35,879 nucleotides of DNA from Syntrophomonadaceae bacterium (lineage in GTDB: Bacteria > Bacillota > Dethiobacteria > DTU022 > UBA8154): positions 1 to 35,879 of the forward strand of contig SLRC01000140.1 of NCBI GenBank assembly GCA_007131175.1, written 5' to 3'. The translations under genes were made by a program, and so were the position numbers. The notes beneath the pieces are model-generated. The model was not told the origin of the DNA. It did no database searches and was given only the letters and a program-made list of their open reading frames with translations. Shown here in pieces: positions 10,510-19,781 of this stretch. Each line of letters opens with the position of its first letter. Positions within the stretch are counted from its first letter, which is position 1.

Positions 10510-11373
10510 TCACACCTCCACGATAATATTGTCGATAAGACGGGTAGTTCCGAACTTGACAGCCAGGGCGATCAAACAGGTTCCTGCCAGCTGACTGAGG
10601 GGCTCAAGCTTTTTAACATCCACAACTTGGATATAGTCTATCTCTGCTCCCGGCACTGTTTTAATATTACACTCCAGTAATTCTTTAATAAGCTTCCCGT
10701 CCCTTTCACCGTTATCAATCAGGGAATTTGCCTTTTGCAGGCTTTGGTAAAGGACAGGTGCAGCCTTGCGCTGCAGGGGAGTGAGATACTTATTACGCGA
10801 ACTCATTGCCAGTCCATCCGGTTCACGCACAGTAGGCATAATAATAAATTCAACGTTATAGTTCAAATCTTCAAGCATTTTTTTCACCACAAGACACTGC
10901 TGAGCATCTTTTTGGCCAAAATAAGTGCGATGAGGTTCTACCAGATTAAAAAGTTTTGCAAGAACCGTGGTTACCCCACGGAAATGGCCCGGCCTTGAAG
11001 CACCGCAGAGTCTATCTGTAATGCTGCCCTGCACTTCAACAAAAGTTCCATAGCCTGATGGATAAAAATCCCGGGCCACAGGATAAAAAACAAGGTCGCA
11101 CCCCGCAACAGCCGCCAACCGGCTGTCATTCTCCAGATCGCGGGGGTAGTCTTCATAATCCTCTCCAGCCCCAAACTGCAAGGGGTTGACAAAAATACTG
11201 ACAACCACAAAAGTATTTTGCGCTTTGGCTGTCTCGATGAGGGAAAGATGTCCCTCGTGCAGGAAGCCCATTGTGGGAACAAAGCCGATCTCCTTGCCCT
11301 GATTCCTGATTAAACTAATTCGCTCACGCAAGGCTGCCAGATCCCGAATAAGATCCATATAACGATCCTCCAT
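10510..11373 (-). CDS. panC: Pantothenate synthetase
   Basis: 287 aa; '[15 protein letters not shown]', '[21 protein letters not shown]', 'YFGQKDAQQ', 'MSSRNKYL'. Confidence 0.97.
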   Translation of the reverse strand: MEDRYMDLIRDLAALRERISLIRNQGKEIGFVPTMGFLHEGHLSLIETAKAQNTFVVVSIFVNPLQFGAGEDYEDYPRDLENDSRLAAVAGCDLVFYPVARDFYPSGYGTFVEVQGSITDRLCGASRPGHFRGVTTVLAKLFNLVEPHRTYFGQKDAQQCLVVKKMLEDLNYNVEFIIMPTVREPDGLAMSSRNKYLTPLQRKAAPVLYQSLQKANSLIDNGERDGKLIKELLECNIKTVPGAEIDYIQVVDVKKLEPLSQLAGTCLIALAVKFGTTRLIDNIIVEV

Positions 11374-11433
11374 AATAACAGTACGGGTTGTAGCCGCTGC
11401 CTTTACACCGCGGCCATTTATGACCCCCTGAAA

Positions 11434-12276
11434 TCAATTGTCACGCAGTGCATCCAATGCTTCTGCCGGCATGGAAAAGATGTGCTCTTCCCCGGGGAAA
11501 GATATGTTTCTGACTTCATCCATATAGTTGTTAACTCCCCGTAACATCTCCCTGCGGGCTTCAGCATACTGTTTAACAAATTTCGGCCTTTTCCCTGTAT
11601 AAAGACCCATTACATCATGATAAACTAGAACCTGCCCATCACAATACTTTCCGGCACCAATGCCGATAACAGGGATAGACAATTTTTGGGTAATCAACTG
11701 GGCTAACTGCCAGGGGACACATTCAAGGACGAGCATAAAGGCACCTGCCTCTTCAATTACCAGGGCATCGTCAATCATTTTACGTGCGGCCTTAATATCC
11801 CTCCCCTGTACTTTAAATCCACCCAATTGTCCTGCTGATTGGGGAGTAAGTCCCAGGTGACCAACTACTGGGATGCCGGACTGGGTAATCTTCCGAACAG
11901 CCTCACTTATTTCCACCCCCCCTTCCAGCTTAACCCCCTGTCCACCCGTTTCCTGAATTGTTCTTCCTGCATTACGCAAAGCTTCTTCACTATTAATCTG
12001 GTAGGTTAAAAAAGGCATATCAATTATAACAAAGGCCCGTTTGCTGCCACGCACCACTGCTTTCCCGTGATGGATCATCTCATCCAGCGAAACAGAAAGG
12101 GTGTCGGGGTATCCAAGGACAACCATTCCAAGAGAATCTCCCACCAGGATAGTTTCTGCACCCGCCTCATCAATCAATTCAGCCGTTGGATAATCGTAGG
12201 CAGTAATCATGGAGATTTTCTCGTTTTTTTGCTTCATTTCCCGCAAGTCCAGGGTCGTCAAACGAGTCACACTCAT
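11434..12276 (-). CDS. panB: 3-methyl-2-oxobutanoate hydroxymethyltransferase
   Basis: 280 aa; 'ISMITAYDYPTAELIDEAGAETILVGDSLGMVVLGY', 'GVKLEGG', 'PVVGHLGLTPQS'. Confidence 0.97.
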   Translation of the reverse strand: MSVTRLTTLDLREMKQKNEKISMITAYDYPTAELIDEAGAETILVGDSLGMVVLGYPDTLSVSLDEMIHHGKAVVRGSKRAFVIIDMPFLTYQINSEEALRNAGRTIQETGGQGVKLEGGVEISEAVRKITQSGIPVVGHLGLTPQSAGQLGGFKVQGRDIKAARKMIDDALVIEEAGAFMLVLECVPWQLAQLITQKLSIPVIGIGAGKYCDGQVLVYHDVMGLYTGKRPKFVKQYAEARREMLRGVNNYMDEVRNISFPGEEHIFSMPAEALDALRDN

Positions 12277-13148
12277 TTTTCCTGACCTCCCAATAATTTA
12301 TTTATCTCATTTGCCCCTGCTTCCCCCAGGGTGCCCTTAAGCAGGGCCAACTTCACAGTGTAATGGCCCAATCCCTGATAGTTGGATATTAGTTCCGGGC
12401 AGTGCTGCTCCATTTTTTCAAGATGACTGGCGATAGTGGCTGCATCACCCCGGGCAATGGGCCCCGTTAGGGCTTGCTGTGGTCCCAGTGATGCAACGTT
12501 GCGCATGGTTCCCTGAATTAGGGGAGAAAGGGCTTCCATGGCCTTTTCCCTGGGAATATCCATCATCTCATACATTTTTAAAGCCATATCGAACAGAGAA
12601 ACCAGGTAGTTACAGGCTATACAGGCTGCAGCATGATAGAGTGGTTTCATCTCTGTGGGAATAGAAATGATTTTTCCCCCCATGGCTGAAATTAATTCTG
12701 TGGCAGGGTTAAGACCTGCTTCATCTCCTTCCACGGTAAAAAATGTCCCTGGAAGAGACTGGAGACCCACTTCCAGCCCGGGGAATGTTTGCAGGGGATG
12801 AAAAGAAAGAATATGTGCACCCTGCTCCTGCGCCGCTGCTAAAATCATAGAACTGTGAGCTCCGCTCGTATGAAGTACTACCTGTCCTGGACAAAAACCT
12901 CCTGCGGCAGCTATTTTCGTACAAACTTCCTCAATAACCTGGTCCGGGGTGGTAATAAAAACAATGTCACCTTTAGCTGCCGTTTGTGCCATGTCTTCAT
13001 AAACAGGACACTGAAGCACCTGCTCAGCAGTGCCACGTGACAAAGCGGTACGGCAAAAAGCAGCAACGAGGGGATATCCCTTTTGCTTTAATGCAACACC
13101 CATTACTTTACCCACATTACCTGCCCCGATTATGGCAATCCTTTTCAT
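12273..13148 (-). CDS. Rossmann-like/DUF2520 protein, candidate alternative ketopantoate reductase
   Basis: 291 aa; N-terminal 'IAIIGAGNVGKVMGVALKQKGY' NAD(P)-binding motif; overlaps panB by 4 nt (translational coupling). Confidence 0.85.
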   Translation of the reverse strand: MKRIAIIGAGNVGKVMGVALKQKGYPLVAAFCRTALSRGTAEQVLQCPVYEDMAQTAAKGDIVFITTPDQVIEEVCTKIAAAGGFCPGQVVLHTSGAHSSMILAAAQEQGAHILSFHPLQTFPGLEVGLQSLPGTFFTVEGDEAGLNPATELISAMGGKIISIPTEMKPLYHAAACIACNYLVSLFDMALKMYEMMDIPREKAMEALSPLIQGTMRNVASLGPQQALTGPIARGDAATIASHLEKMEQHCPELISNYQGLGHYTVKLALLKGTLGEAGANEINKLLGGQEK

Positions 13149-13329
13149 TATTAATTAATGTGCCCCTTTTAGACAAATAATAAATGCCTCCCTGTGAACA
13201 GGAAGGCACAATAATATCTTGGCATGTACCCTGTCCCGGTCCACAACGGCTCCAGGCAGTAAATATAATTTTTATCCATTTTTTAAAGTTTTAGAAACGA
13301 GTGGTGCAGAGTCGTTCAGATCCCCGCCC
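13149..13329 (-). ncRNA. Structured 5' leader of the DUF2520-panBCD operon, candidate pan-motif RNA
   Basis: About 180-nt leader with hairpins at 13296-13316 and 13230-13256 (CCUG-GAG-CCG...CGG-GA-CAGG) and a downstream terminator; pan RNAs are known upstream of pantothenate biosynthesis genes. Confidence 0.6.
13171..13208 (-). terminator. Intrinsic terminator/attenuator in the pan operon leader
   Basis: RNA (minus): UGCCUUCCUGU-UC-ACAGGGAGGCA followed by UUUAUUAUUU, located between the promoter and the first gene of the operon. Confidence 0.75.
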
Positions 13330-13335
13330 ATGTGC

Positions 13336-13365
13336 ATTTTAGCATTATACGTTTTAAAATGTCAA
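13336..13365 (-). promoter_or_regulatory. SigmaA-type promoter of the pan operon
   Basis: TTGACA (13360-13365) - 18 bp - TAAAAT (13336-13341) on the minus strand, directly upstream of the leader. Confidence 0.65.
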
Positions 13366-13380
13366 GGATATAATATACTT

Positions 13381-14376
13381 TTACCATTTTGTCTGTAAGA
13401 GGGCAAGCAAAAATGAAACGCTGTTTTCCAGATCGTTATGGTCCACCATTTCTCCGGGCGTGTGGATATAACGGCAAGGAATGGACAGGGCTCCTGAGGG
13501 AACACCCGCCCGCGAAAGGTGAATCGCTCCCGCATCTGTGCCTCCCTGCTCTAAAACCTCCAATTGGTGGGGAATATTTTTATCTTCCGCCACTTGACGC
13601 ATTAGAGCAGTAACACGGGGGTGACAGATAACAGAGGAATCGCGAATTTTGATTGCCGGTCCTTTGCCCAGGGAAACAGGGGTTTTAAACTGGGGTTCTG
13701 GTGTGTCTCCGGTACGGGTAACATCTACGGCAAGGCCGAAATGAGGATTAATTCTGTATGAGACTGCCTGTGCTCCCCGCAATCCCACCTCTTCCTGTAC
13801 AGTAAAAACAAAACAGACAGACTGGGGTAAGTCCCGCGGAAGACGGCGCAGCGTCTCCAGTAAAACAGCACAGCCTGCCCGGTCATCCATGGCTCCCGCA
13901 ATATACCTGTTCCCTTCCATCATCAGTGGTGCATCAAAAACAGCAGTGTCACCAACCTGTATTTGCTGCTGTGCTCCCTTAAGGCTAACGGCACCAATAT
14001 CCACATAAAGCTTGGAAAAGTCCAGCTCTTTTTGTTCTTTAATTTTTTCCTGGCCAATCACCCCGGTAATTCCATCCCGAAAACGAAGGCGCATCCCGGG
14101 TAGGGATTTAGCCTCGATACCTCCCACAGGTGTTACCCTTAAAAAACCGTTTTCCTCAATGAAGGTAACCATGAAACCGACCTGGTCCATATGGGCAGCA
14201 ACAAGGATTATCTTGTTCTCCGGGTTACCCCGGGAGACAACAAGGTTTCCTAAATCATCCACAATTGAGTCAGGACTGCCCATTTGTTTTAGTTCCTCCA
14301 GCAATAACGCACGCACCCATTCCTCACGCCCGGCGGGTCCAAAAGCCCCGGTAAGCTTAGCAAGCAGTTCTTTCAT
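13381..14376 (-). CDS. M42 family metallo-aminopeptidase (paralog 1)
   Basis: 331 aa; 'AAHMDQVGFMV', 'GAMDDRAGCAVLLE', 'TVQEEVGLRGA', 'IHTPGEMVDHNDL'. Confidence 0.93.
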   Translation of the reverse strand: MKELLAKLTGAFGPAGREEWVRALLLEELKQMGSPDSIVDDLGNLVVSRGNPENKIILVAAHMDQVGFMVTFIEENGFLRVTPVGGIEAKSLPGMRLRFRDGITGVIGQEKIKEQKELDFSKLYVDIGAVSLKGAQQQIQVGDTAVFDAPLMMEGNRYIAGAMDDRAGCAVLLETLRRLPRDLPQSVCFVFTVQEEVGLRGAQAVSYRINPHFGLAVDVTRTGDTPEPQFKTPVSLGKGPAIKIRDSSVICHPRVTALMRQVAEDKNIPHQLEVLEQGGTDAGAIHLSRAGVPSGALSIPCRYIHTPGEMVDHNDLENSVSFLLALLQTKW

Positions 14377-14381
14377 ATTAT

Positions 14382-15410
14382 TTACAACCCCTTTGCCAGT
14401 ACTGATCTAATGAAACCGTCAACTACTTCCACCTGATTACGCCAGTCATCAAGATTAAGGATGGATGCGGGACTGTGAAGGTAGCGACAGGGATTTGAAA
14501 TTACCCCGGCAGGCACCCCCCCGTGGGCAAGAGATATTGCTCCCGCATCTGTAGATGCACCGCTATAACGGCGAAACTGATAAGGAATGCCCCCCTCCCG
14601 GGCAACTGCTATCAAACGCTCCAGAACACGGGGGTGAGTGACGATTGAACTGTCCTGTAAGGTAAAGGCAGGACCTTTTCCCAGTTGCGTAACGTGGTCT
14701 TTCTCCTCCACATCGGGCAAATCTGCCGCCACTGTAGTCTCCAGGACCAGGGCCAACCTTGGATTAAGACGGTAGGCGGCTACCCTGGCCCCGCGGCATC
14801 CAATCTCCTCCTGGACCGTAAAGACTGCAGTAAAAGAACCGGGATAATCACGCTGCAAAATCTCCAACAACGCTGCACAACCGGCCCGGTTGTCCAATGC
14901 TTTCCCTTTAAAAATGCCTTGGAACTCTTCAGCATGGGCCAAAAAGGAAACATAATCGCCCACCTTAACCACCTTCAGGGCGTCATCCTTATCTTTAGCC
15001 CCGATGTCAATATATAATTTATTTACCGGTAAGGGTTTGCCCCGTTCCTCTTTTTTTTGCAGATGAATGGCCTTGGCGCCAATAACCCCTTTGATACCGG
15101 CATTTCCGATCCGTACAGGCCTTGAAACAAGGAAGCGCTCGTCAATTCCACCCACTTTATAAAATCGTAAGTGACCACTTTTTTCTACAGCAGACACCAT
15201 GAGGCCTACTTCGTCCATATGGGCGGCGAGCATAAGATTTGCTTCACCTTTCCCATTCCTGAACTTAGTCTCCTTATAAGCATAAAGATTCCCAATGGTA
15301 TCACAATCGTACCTTATCCCCCAAGCGGAAAGCTTTGCCTGGATAAAGGAGCGAACCTGCCCTTCATTACCGGAAACACCGGGAAGCTCACTCAGTTCTT
15401 TTAAAAACAT
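14382..15410 (-). CDS. M42 family metallo-aminopeptidase (paralog 2)
   Basis: 342 aa; 'AAHMDEVGLMV', 'ALDNRAGCAALLE', 'TVQEEIGCRGA', 'LHSPASILNLDD'. Confidence 0.93.
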   Translation of the reverse strand: MFLKELSELPGVSGNEGQVRSFIQAKLSAWGIRYDCDTIGNLYAYKETKFRNGKGEANLMLAAHMDEVGLMVSAVEKSGHLRFYKVGGIDERFLVSRPVRIGNAGIKGVIGAKAIHLQKKEERGKPLPVNKLYIDIGAKDKDDALKVVKVGDYVSFLAHAEEFQGIFKGKALDNRAGCAALLEILQRDYPGSFTAVFTVQEEIGCRGARVAAYRLNPRLALVLETTVAADLPDVEEKDHVTQLGKGPAFTLQDSSIVTHPRVLERLIAVAREGGIPYQFRRYSGASTDAGAISLAHGGVPAGVISNPCRYLHSPASILNLDDWRNQVEVVDGFIRSVLAKGL

Positions 15411-16516
15411 GCTAATCCCTCCACAAAGGAACGATCCGCACCTGCAGCAAAAAAAGCCAGCAGGCGACCGCCCCCTTTCAAATCATCCAGGTCAAGCGAT
15501 TCCACCGAAGTGTGCATATACCTTAACGGCACGGAGAGGAGGGCCGTGGGGATCCCATCCCGGCTCACCTGGATTGCCCGGGCATCAGTGCCTGTGGGGC
15601 CGGGAGAAATATCCTGTTCAAAAGGTATGCCGTAATCCTTCCCTACTGCCATCAAACGCTCTGCCAGGCGGGGATGGATGTTTGGTCCACTGGTAATAAC
15701 CGGACCTTTTCCCAGTGGCGAAACCTCATGCTCTGCCGCACCAGGAATGTCCCCGTGACAGACGTCTACCGCCACCCCCAGATCAGGCGTCAGACCATAT
15801 GTGGAAACCATGGCACCCCTAATACCAACTTCCTCTTGTACAGTCGCAACCAGGTAAACATGGGCCTCATGATCCATGCGGCTTAACTCACATGCACATT
15901 GCCAAAGCAATGCCACCCCGGCCCGGTCATCAAAAGCTTTGCCGGCACGACAGCGGTGGCGTAACGGAATAAATTCTCTTTGGAGGGCCACCACCGCTCC
16001 TATGTCAATCCGGTCACGTACAACTTCTTCAGGCAGGCCCGTATCTATAAAAAGATCCTTTATCTCCGGAGCCTTTTCTTTTTGCTCTCCCTTGCGCAAG
16101 TGCGAAGGCAACTGGCCAATCACACCTGAATATATTTCCTTACCGTAAATTTTTACTTCCTGTCCGGGTAAGGTTCGCACATCAAACCCTCCCAGGGCAT
16201 TAAAACGCAAAAAACCCTTTTTTTCAACAAACGTAACAATAAGGCCGATCTCGTCCATGTGTGCGCAAAACATAAGGCGGGGTGCAGTATCCCTTTTCCC
16301 TTTCTTATAAAAAATAAGATTCCCCAGGTTATCCCGACGTGTCTCATCCACATACTTTGCAAATGCACGTTCAATAGGCCCCGCCACCAAATCTTCATAG
16401 CCGGAAACCCCATGTGCTTCTGAGATTTCCTTGAGAAAATTTTCCAGCTCCTTCTTTTCCCAATGTTCTTCGCTCATATAATTACCTCCCTCCTTACAAC
16501 GGGTATAAGGGCACAC
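15401..16516 (-). CDS. M42 family metallo-aminopeptidase (paralog 3)
   Basis: 371 aa; 'CAHMDEIGLIV', 'AFDDRAGVALLWQ', 'TVQEEVGIRGA', 'MHTSVESLDLDDL'; overlaps paralog 2 by 10 nt. Confidence 0.93.
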   Translation of the reverse strand: MCPYTRCKEGGNYMSEEHWEKKELENFLKEISEAHGVSGYEDLVAGPIERAFAKYVDETRRDNLGNLIFYKKGKRDTAPRLMFCAHMDEIGLIVTFVEKKGFLRFNALGGFDVRTLPGQEVKIYGKEIYSGVIGQLPSHLRKGEQKEKAPEIKDLFIDTGLPEEVVRDRIDIGAVVALQREFIPLRHRCRAGKAFDDRAGVALLWQCACELSRMDHEAHVYLVATVQEEVGIRGAMVSTYGLTPDLGVAVDVCHGDIPGAAEHEVSPLGKGPVITSGPNIHPRLAERLMAVGKDYGIPFEQDISPGPTGTDARAIQVSRDGIPTALLSVPLRYMHTSVESLDLDDLKGGGRLLAFFAAGADRSFVEGLACF

Positions 16517-16525
16517 GACATTTCC

Positions 16526-17614
16526 TCAGACCGCTAACGCTTTCTGCAAAACTGCCAGGAGCCCATAAACCCGTTCCGTTTGAGCAATGCTCAGTGTGGC
16601 CGTTCCACAACTTGGGGTCAAAAGATATTGTTCCCGCAAGAGCTCTTTCGTAACCCCCTTGCTCACTAAACGTTCGAGCCCGCCGTAAAATTTTTGTAAA
16701 AGCAGCTCCTCGTTTTCCGTTTCCACATCCTGCGAGGTGGGAACAAGGCCCCAACCGAGGCAACCACCCCGCTTTAAAAATAACTCCAGCTCATTAGCGT
16801 ATACCAGCAAAGATGAAAAATAGCCGTAAGCATCAAAATTTACCACGTGCAGGGGCAGTTCTAATAAGATGGACCAGTCTACACCGGAGCAACAGTGCAC
16901 TCCGGCATAGCCACCTTCTTCAACGATAGCTTTAATCACCTCTCCCAGGCTTTCTAAAATGGCGTCACGGGATAGGGAAACATAGGTGGACTGACCATAA
17001 GCTAAAAGGGCAGGCTCATCAATAAATATAAGGACGGAGCTATAATGAAGCTTAAGGGTACGCACCTGCCAGCGGGCGATCAAGGTAAGGGTACGGGTAA
17101 TAATGTCCCTCAACTCAGCGTCATAAAATGCAGCAGTCCCATCGCCGGCGTTAATTTGTAAACCAAGGGAAAGGGGGCCGCTAATCTGACCTTTTATGTA
17201 CCGGGCAGCAGGAGCATTTGAGTGCCAGGGCTTTTGCACAAATGCATAAAAACCATCCGCTGAACCAGGTGGAAATGCAAAATATCTGAGGACCTTATCT
17301 GTAAAGCCCTCTTCCTCCTGCATACAAAGGGTATAAAAACGTTCCAGGCGGTCAGGCCAGTCTGCTTCCAGGTCATGGAAAAAGGGGGAGCTCTCTGTAG
17401 TGTTAACTATTCCAAGCTTCCCCAGTGCACTTAAATACTGACGGGCGAAACCTTCATCCCGCCCCCGATTGGGAAGTTGTGGCCAGTGAGGCCCAAGGGG
17501 CATAGTATTAAAAACGAGGCGAAGTGCCTCGTTTAGATCAAGATGGGGCATGCTGCCGATTCCCGTGGCAGTGCCATAAAGGAAAGTAGGTTTTGCAAAA
17601 TCCCCGCCTGTCAT
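16526..17614 (-). CDS. MetE C-terminal-domain-like (UROD/MetE superfamily) protein
   Basis: 362 aa; 'GTATGIGSMPHLD' N-terminus, 'FIDEPAL', His-x-Cys 'GVHCCSG', and terminal Cys 'LTPSCGTATLS', typical of the cobalamin-independent methionine synthase catalytic domain. Confidence 0.75.
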   Translation of the reverse strand: MTGGDFAKPTFLYGTATGIGSMPHLDLNEALRLVFNTMPLGPHWPQLPNRGRDEGFARQYLSALGKLGIVNTTESSPFFHDLEADWPDRLERFYTLCMQEEEGFTDKVLRYFAFPPGSADGFYAFVQKPWHSNAPAARYIKGQISGPLSLGLQINAGDGTAAFYDAELRDIITRTLTLIARWQVRTLKLHYSSVLIFIDEPALLAYGQSTYVSLSRDAILESLGEVIKAIVEEGGYAGVHCCSGVDWSILLELPLHVVNFDAYGYFSSLLVYANELELFLKRGGCLGWGLVPTSQDVETENEELLLQKFYGGLERLVSKGVTKELLREQYLLTPSCGTATLSIAQTERVYGLLAVLQKALAV

Positions 17615-17659
17615 TGTAACTCACCCCCAAAGAAGACAAGCCTGCTGTAGTCCTGCTTT

Positions 17660-19306
17660 TCACCCCAACGGCTGCTCTATTTGTTCTTCTTCCCAGGGCA
17701 AAGCCTCAAGAGCCTTTTTTAACTCGTCAAGCGATGGGCTGTTTTCATAGAGAAGACCGTATTCAATACTGTCCACTAAGGCAATCCAACTGGCCTCCAT
17801 TATATTCTCCGAAACCCCAACCGTACCCCAGCGCTTATCACCGTTTTGGGTAATAATCAGAACACGTACCCGGGCAGCGGTACCGTCCCTTCCCTCCAGG
17901 ACACGCACCTTATAATCCACGAGCCTGATACCTTTCAATTTCGGATAAAATCCCTCCAAGGCCTTGCGCAGGGCATTATCCATGGCATTTACCGGACCAT
18001 TGCCCTCGGCAGCAGTGTGCATAACACGGTTTCCTACCTTTAACTTGATCGTTGCCTCAACGTAAAGATCGTCTCCCCGCCGCTGCTTGTCAACAATAAC
18101 CCGGAATCCTTCCAGCTTAAACAGGGGCTTATAACTATGCATTGTTTTCCAGATAAGCAACTCAAAAGAACCATCCGCACCCTCAAACTGGTACCCCTCA
18201 TATTCCATTTTTTTAATTTGCTTTAACACATCTTTGACATGGGAGAACTCCCCAATTTGGGAAAATTTCTTATCCTGCAGTTTAAAGAGAATGTTGCTTT
18301 TACCTGCCAATTCAGAAATGAGGATACGACGCTTATTCCCCACCACTTCGGGACTGGCATGCTCGTATGTGCGGGATTGTTTTACCACCGCATCAACGTG
18401 AATTCCGCCCTTATGGGTAAATGCATTACGCCCCACATAGGGCTGGCTGACAAGGGGCCTTACATTGGCCAGCTCCGAAATCATCTTGGAAACAACGGTT
18501 AGCTTTTTCATCTGCTCAGGCGTAAACTTGTTTATTTTCATTTTTAAATGGATATTTGCAATAATAGCACACAGATCGGCGTTGCCGCATCGCTCACCAT
18601 ATCCGTTAATAGTTCCCTGCACGTGGCTGGCTCCACTCTGCAGTGCAATTATGGAATTGGCAACAGCCATGTCCGCATCATTATGAGAGTGTATTCCCAA
18701 AGGAATTTGGATATGTTCCTTAACCTGCCAAAACACTTTCTGCATTTCCAGAGGCATGGCACCACCGTTAGTATCACAAAGTACGATAGTATCAGCCCCA
18801 CCCCGGGCAGCCGCTTCCAGGGTTGCGAGGGCATAGTCCCGGTTTTCGTTGTAGCCGTCGAAAAAGTGCTCTGCATCAAAGAAGACCTCAAGCCCCTTTT
18901 CTTTTAAATAAGAAACCGTATCTTCAATCATGGCAAGGTTTTCTTCCAGGGTAGTGTCAAGGGCATGAAAAACATGAAAATCCCAACTCTTGCCCACAAC
19001 GGTAGCTGCAGATGTTCCTGCCTCCAGCAAGGCCAAAACGTTAACGTCCGTTTTAACATCACTATGGGCATGGCGGGTGCTGCCAAAAGCAACGATCTTG
19101 CTATGGCAGAGGGAAAGCTCCGAGCGGGCACGGGCAAAAAACTCCATATCCTTGGGATTGGAGCCGGGCCAGCCGCCCTCTATATAATCAACACCCAGTT
19201 CATCAAGGAGTTGGGCGATTTGCAATTTATCGTTAACCGAAAAGGAGATACCCTCACGTTGTGAGCCATCCCTTAAAGTTGTATCATAAACATATACATC
19301 AGCCAT
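17660..19306 (-). CDS. cimA: (R)-citramalate synthase
   Basis: 548 aa; 'VYDTTLRDGSQREGISFSVNDKLQIAQLLDELGVDYIEGGWPGSNPKD', 'HSHNDADMAVANSI', 'NAFTHKGGIHVDAV', LeuA dimer-like C-terminal domain. Confidence 0.92.
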   Translation of the reverse strand: MADVYVYDTTLRDGSQREGISFSVNDKLQIAQLLDELGVDYIEGGWPGSNPKDMEFFARARSELSLCHSKIVAFGSTRHAHSDVKTDVNVLALLEAGTSAATVVGKSWDFHVFHALDTTLEENLAMIEDTVSYLKEKGLEVFFDAEHFFDGYNENRDYALATLEAAARGGADTIVLCDTNGGAMPLEMQKVFWQVKEHIQIPLGIHSHNDADMAVANSIIALQSGASHVQGTINGYGERCGNADLCAIIANIHLKMKINKFTPEQMKKLTVVSKMISELANVRPLVSQPYVGRNAFTHKGGIHVDAVVKQSRTYEHASPEVVGNKRRILISELAGKSNILFKLQDKKFSQIGEFSHVKDVLKQIKKMEYEGYQFEGADGSFELLIWKTMHSYKPLFKLEGFRVIVDKQRRGDDLYVEATIKLKVGNRVMHTAAEGNGPVNAMDNALRKALEGFYPKLKGIRLVDYKVRVLEGRDGTAARVRVLIITQNGDKRWGTVGVSENIMEASWIALVDSIEYGLLYENSPSLDELKKALEALPWEEEQIEQPLG

Positions 19307-19348
19307 ATTTGCCCCCGTTTAAACTGTAATATTATTAACAATGGAATT

Positions 19349-19378
19349 ATTATACTACAATAACTTATAGCATGTCTA
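19349..19378 (-). promoter_or_regulatory. SigmaA-type promoter upstream of cimA
   Basis: TAGACA (19373-19378) - 18 bp - TATAAT (19349-19354) on the minus strand. Confidence 0.5.
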
Positions 19379-19404
19379 CCACCGGGAGTTCCTGCTAATT
19401 CCTG

Positions 19405-19764
19405 CTATTTTGGCAACAGTATCTTTGCAATCTTCGAACTCTCCCTGCTCAAAGTTGCCAGTGTTTCTTCGGACAAATAGAGCATGCCTGCCTCCGTGGC
19501 ACGGATAACCTGTACGTTTATCAAGAACTGTAGCGCCTGCAGTTTATAGTCACGCTTTTTGAGCAAAGCATGCTGGGGTCTGATACCAATTTCTTCCTGG
19601 GATATTGCCCTATTCTCGTCACATGCATTTTTTTTACGGAATGTCTTAATAACAGAGATAACGGATCTTCTCTGTAAAAACAGAGATGTTAACAAAACAA
19701 CCACAATAAAACCGACAAAAAACAGCAAAACAAAAAGAGTTGCATTATTTTCCTGACCATTCAT
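19405..19764 (-). CDS. Small membrane-anchored hypothetical protein
   Basis: 119 aa; single N-terminal TM 'TLFVLLFFVGFIVVVLLTSLFL' then a charged cytoplasmic-type region; directly downstream of glnA. Confidence 0.6.
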   Translation of the reverse strand: MNGQENNATLFVLLFFVGFIVVVLLTSLFLQRRSVISVIKTFRKKNACDENRAISQEEIGIRPQHALLKKRDYKLQALQFLINVQVIRATEAGMLYLSEETLATLSRESSKIAKILLPK

Positions 19765-19781
19765 GGCATATTCTCCCAGCG

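Noticed and set aside
13149-13329. T-box or SAM riboswitch in the pan leader
   Set aside because: No T-box AGGGUGGnACCGCG-type sequence or SAM-box core motifs; gene context points to a pan-type element.
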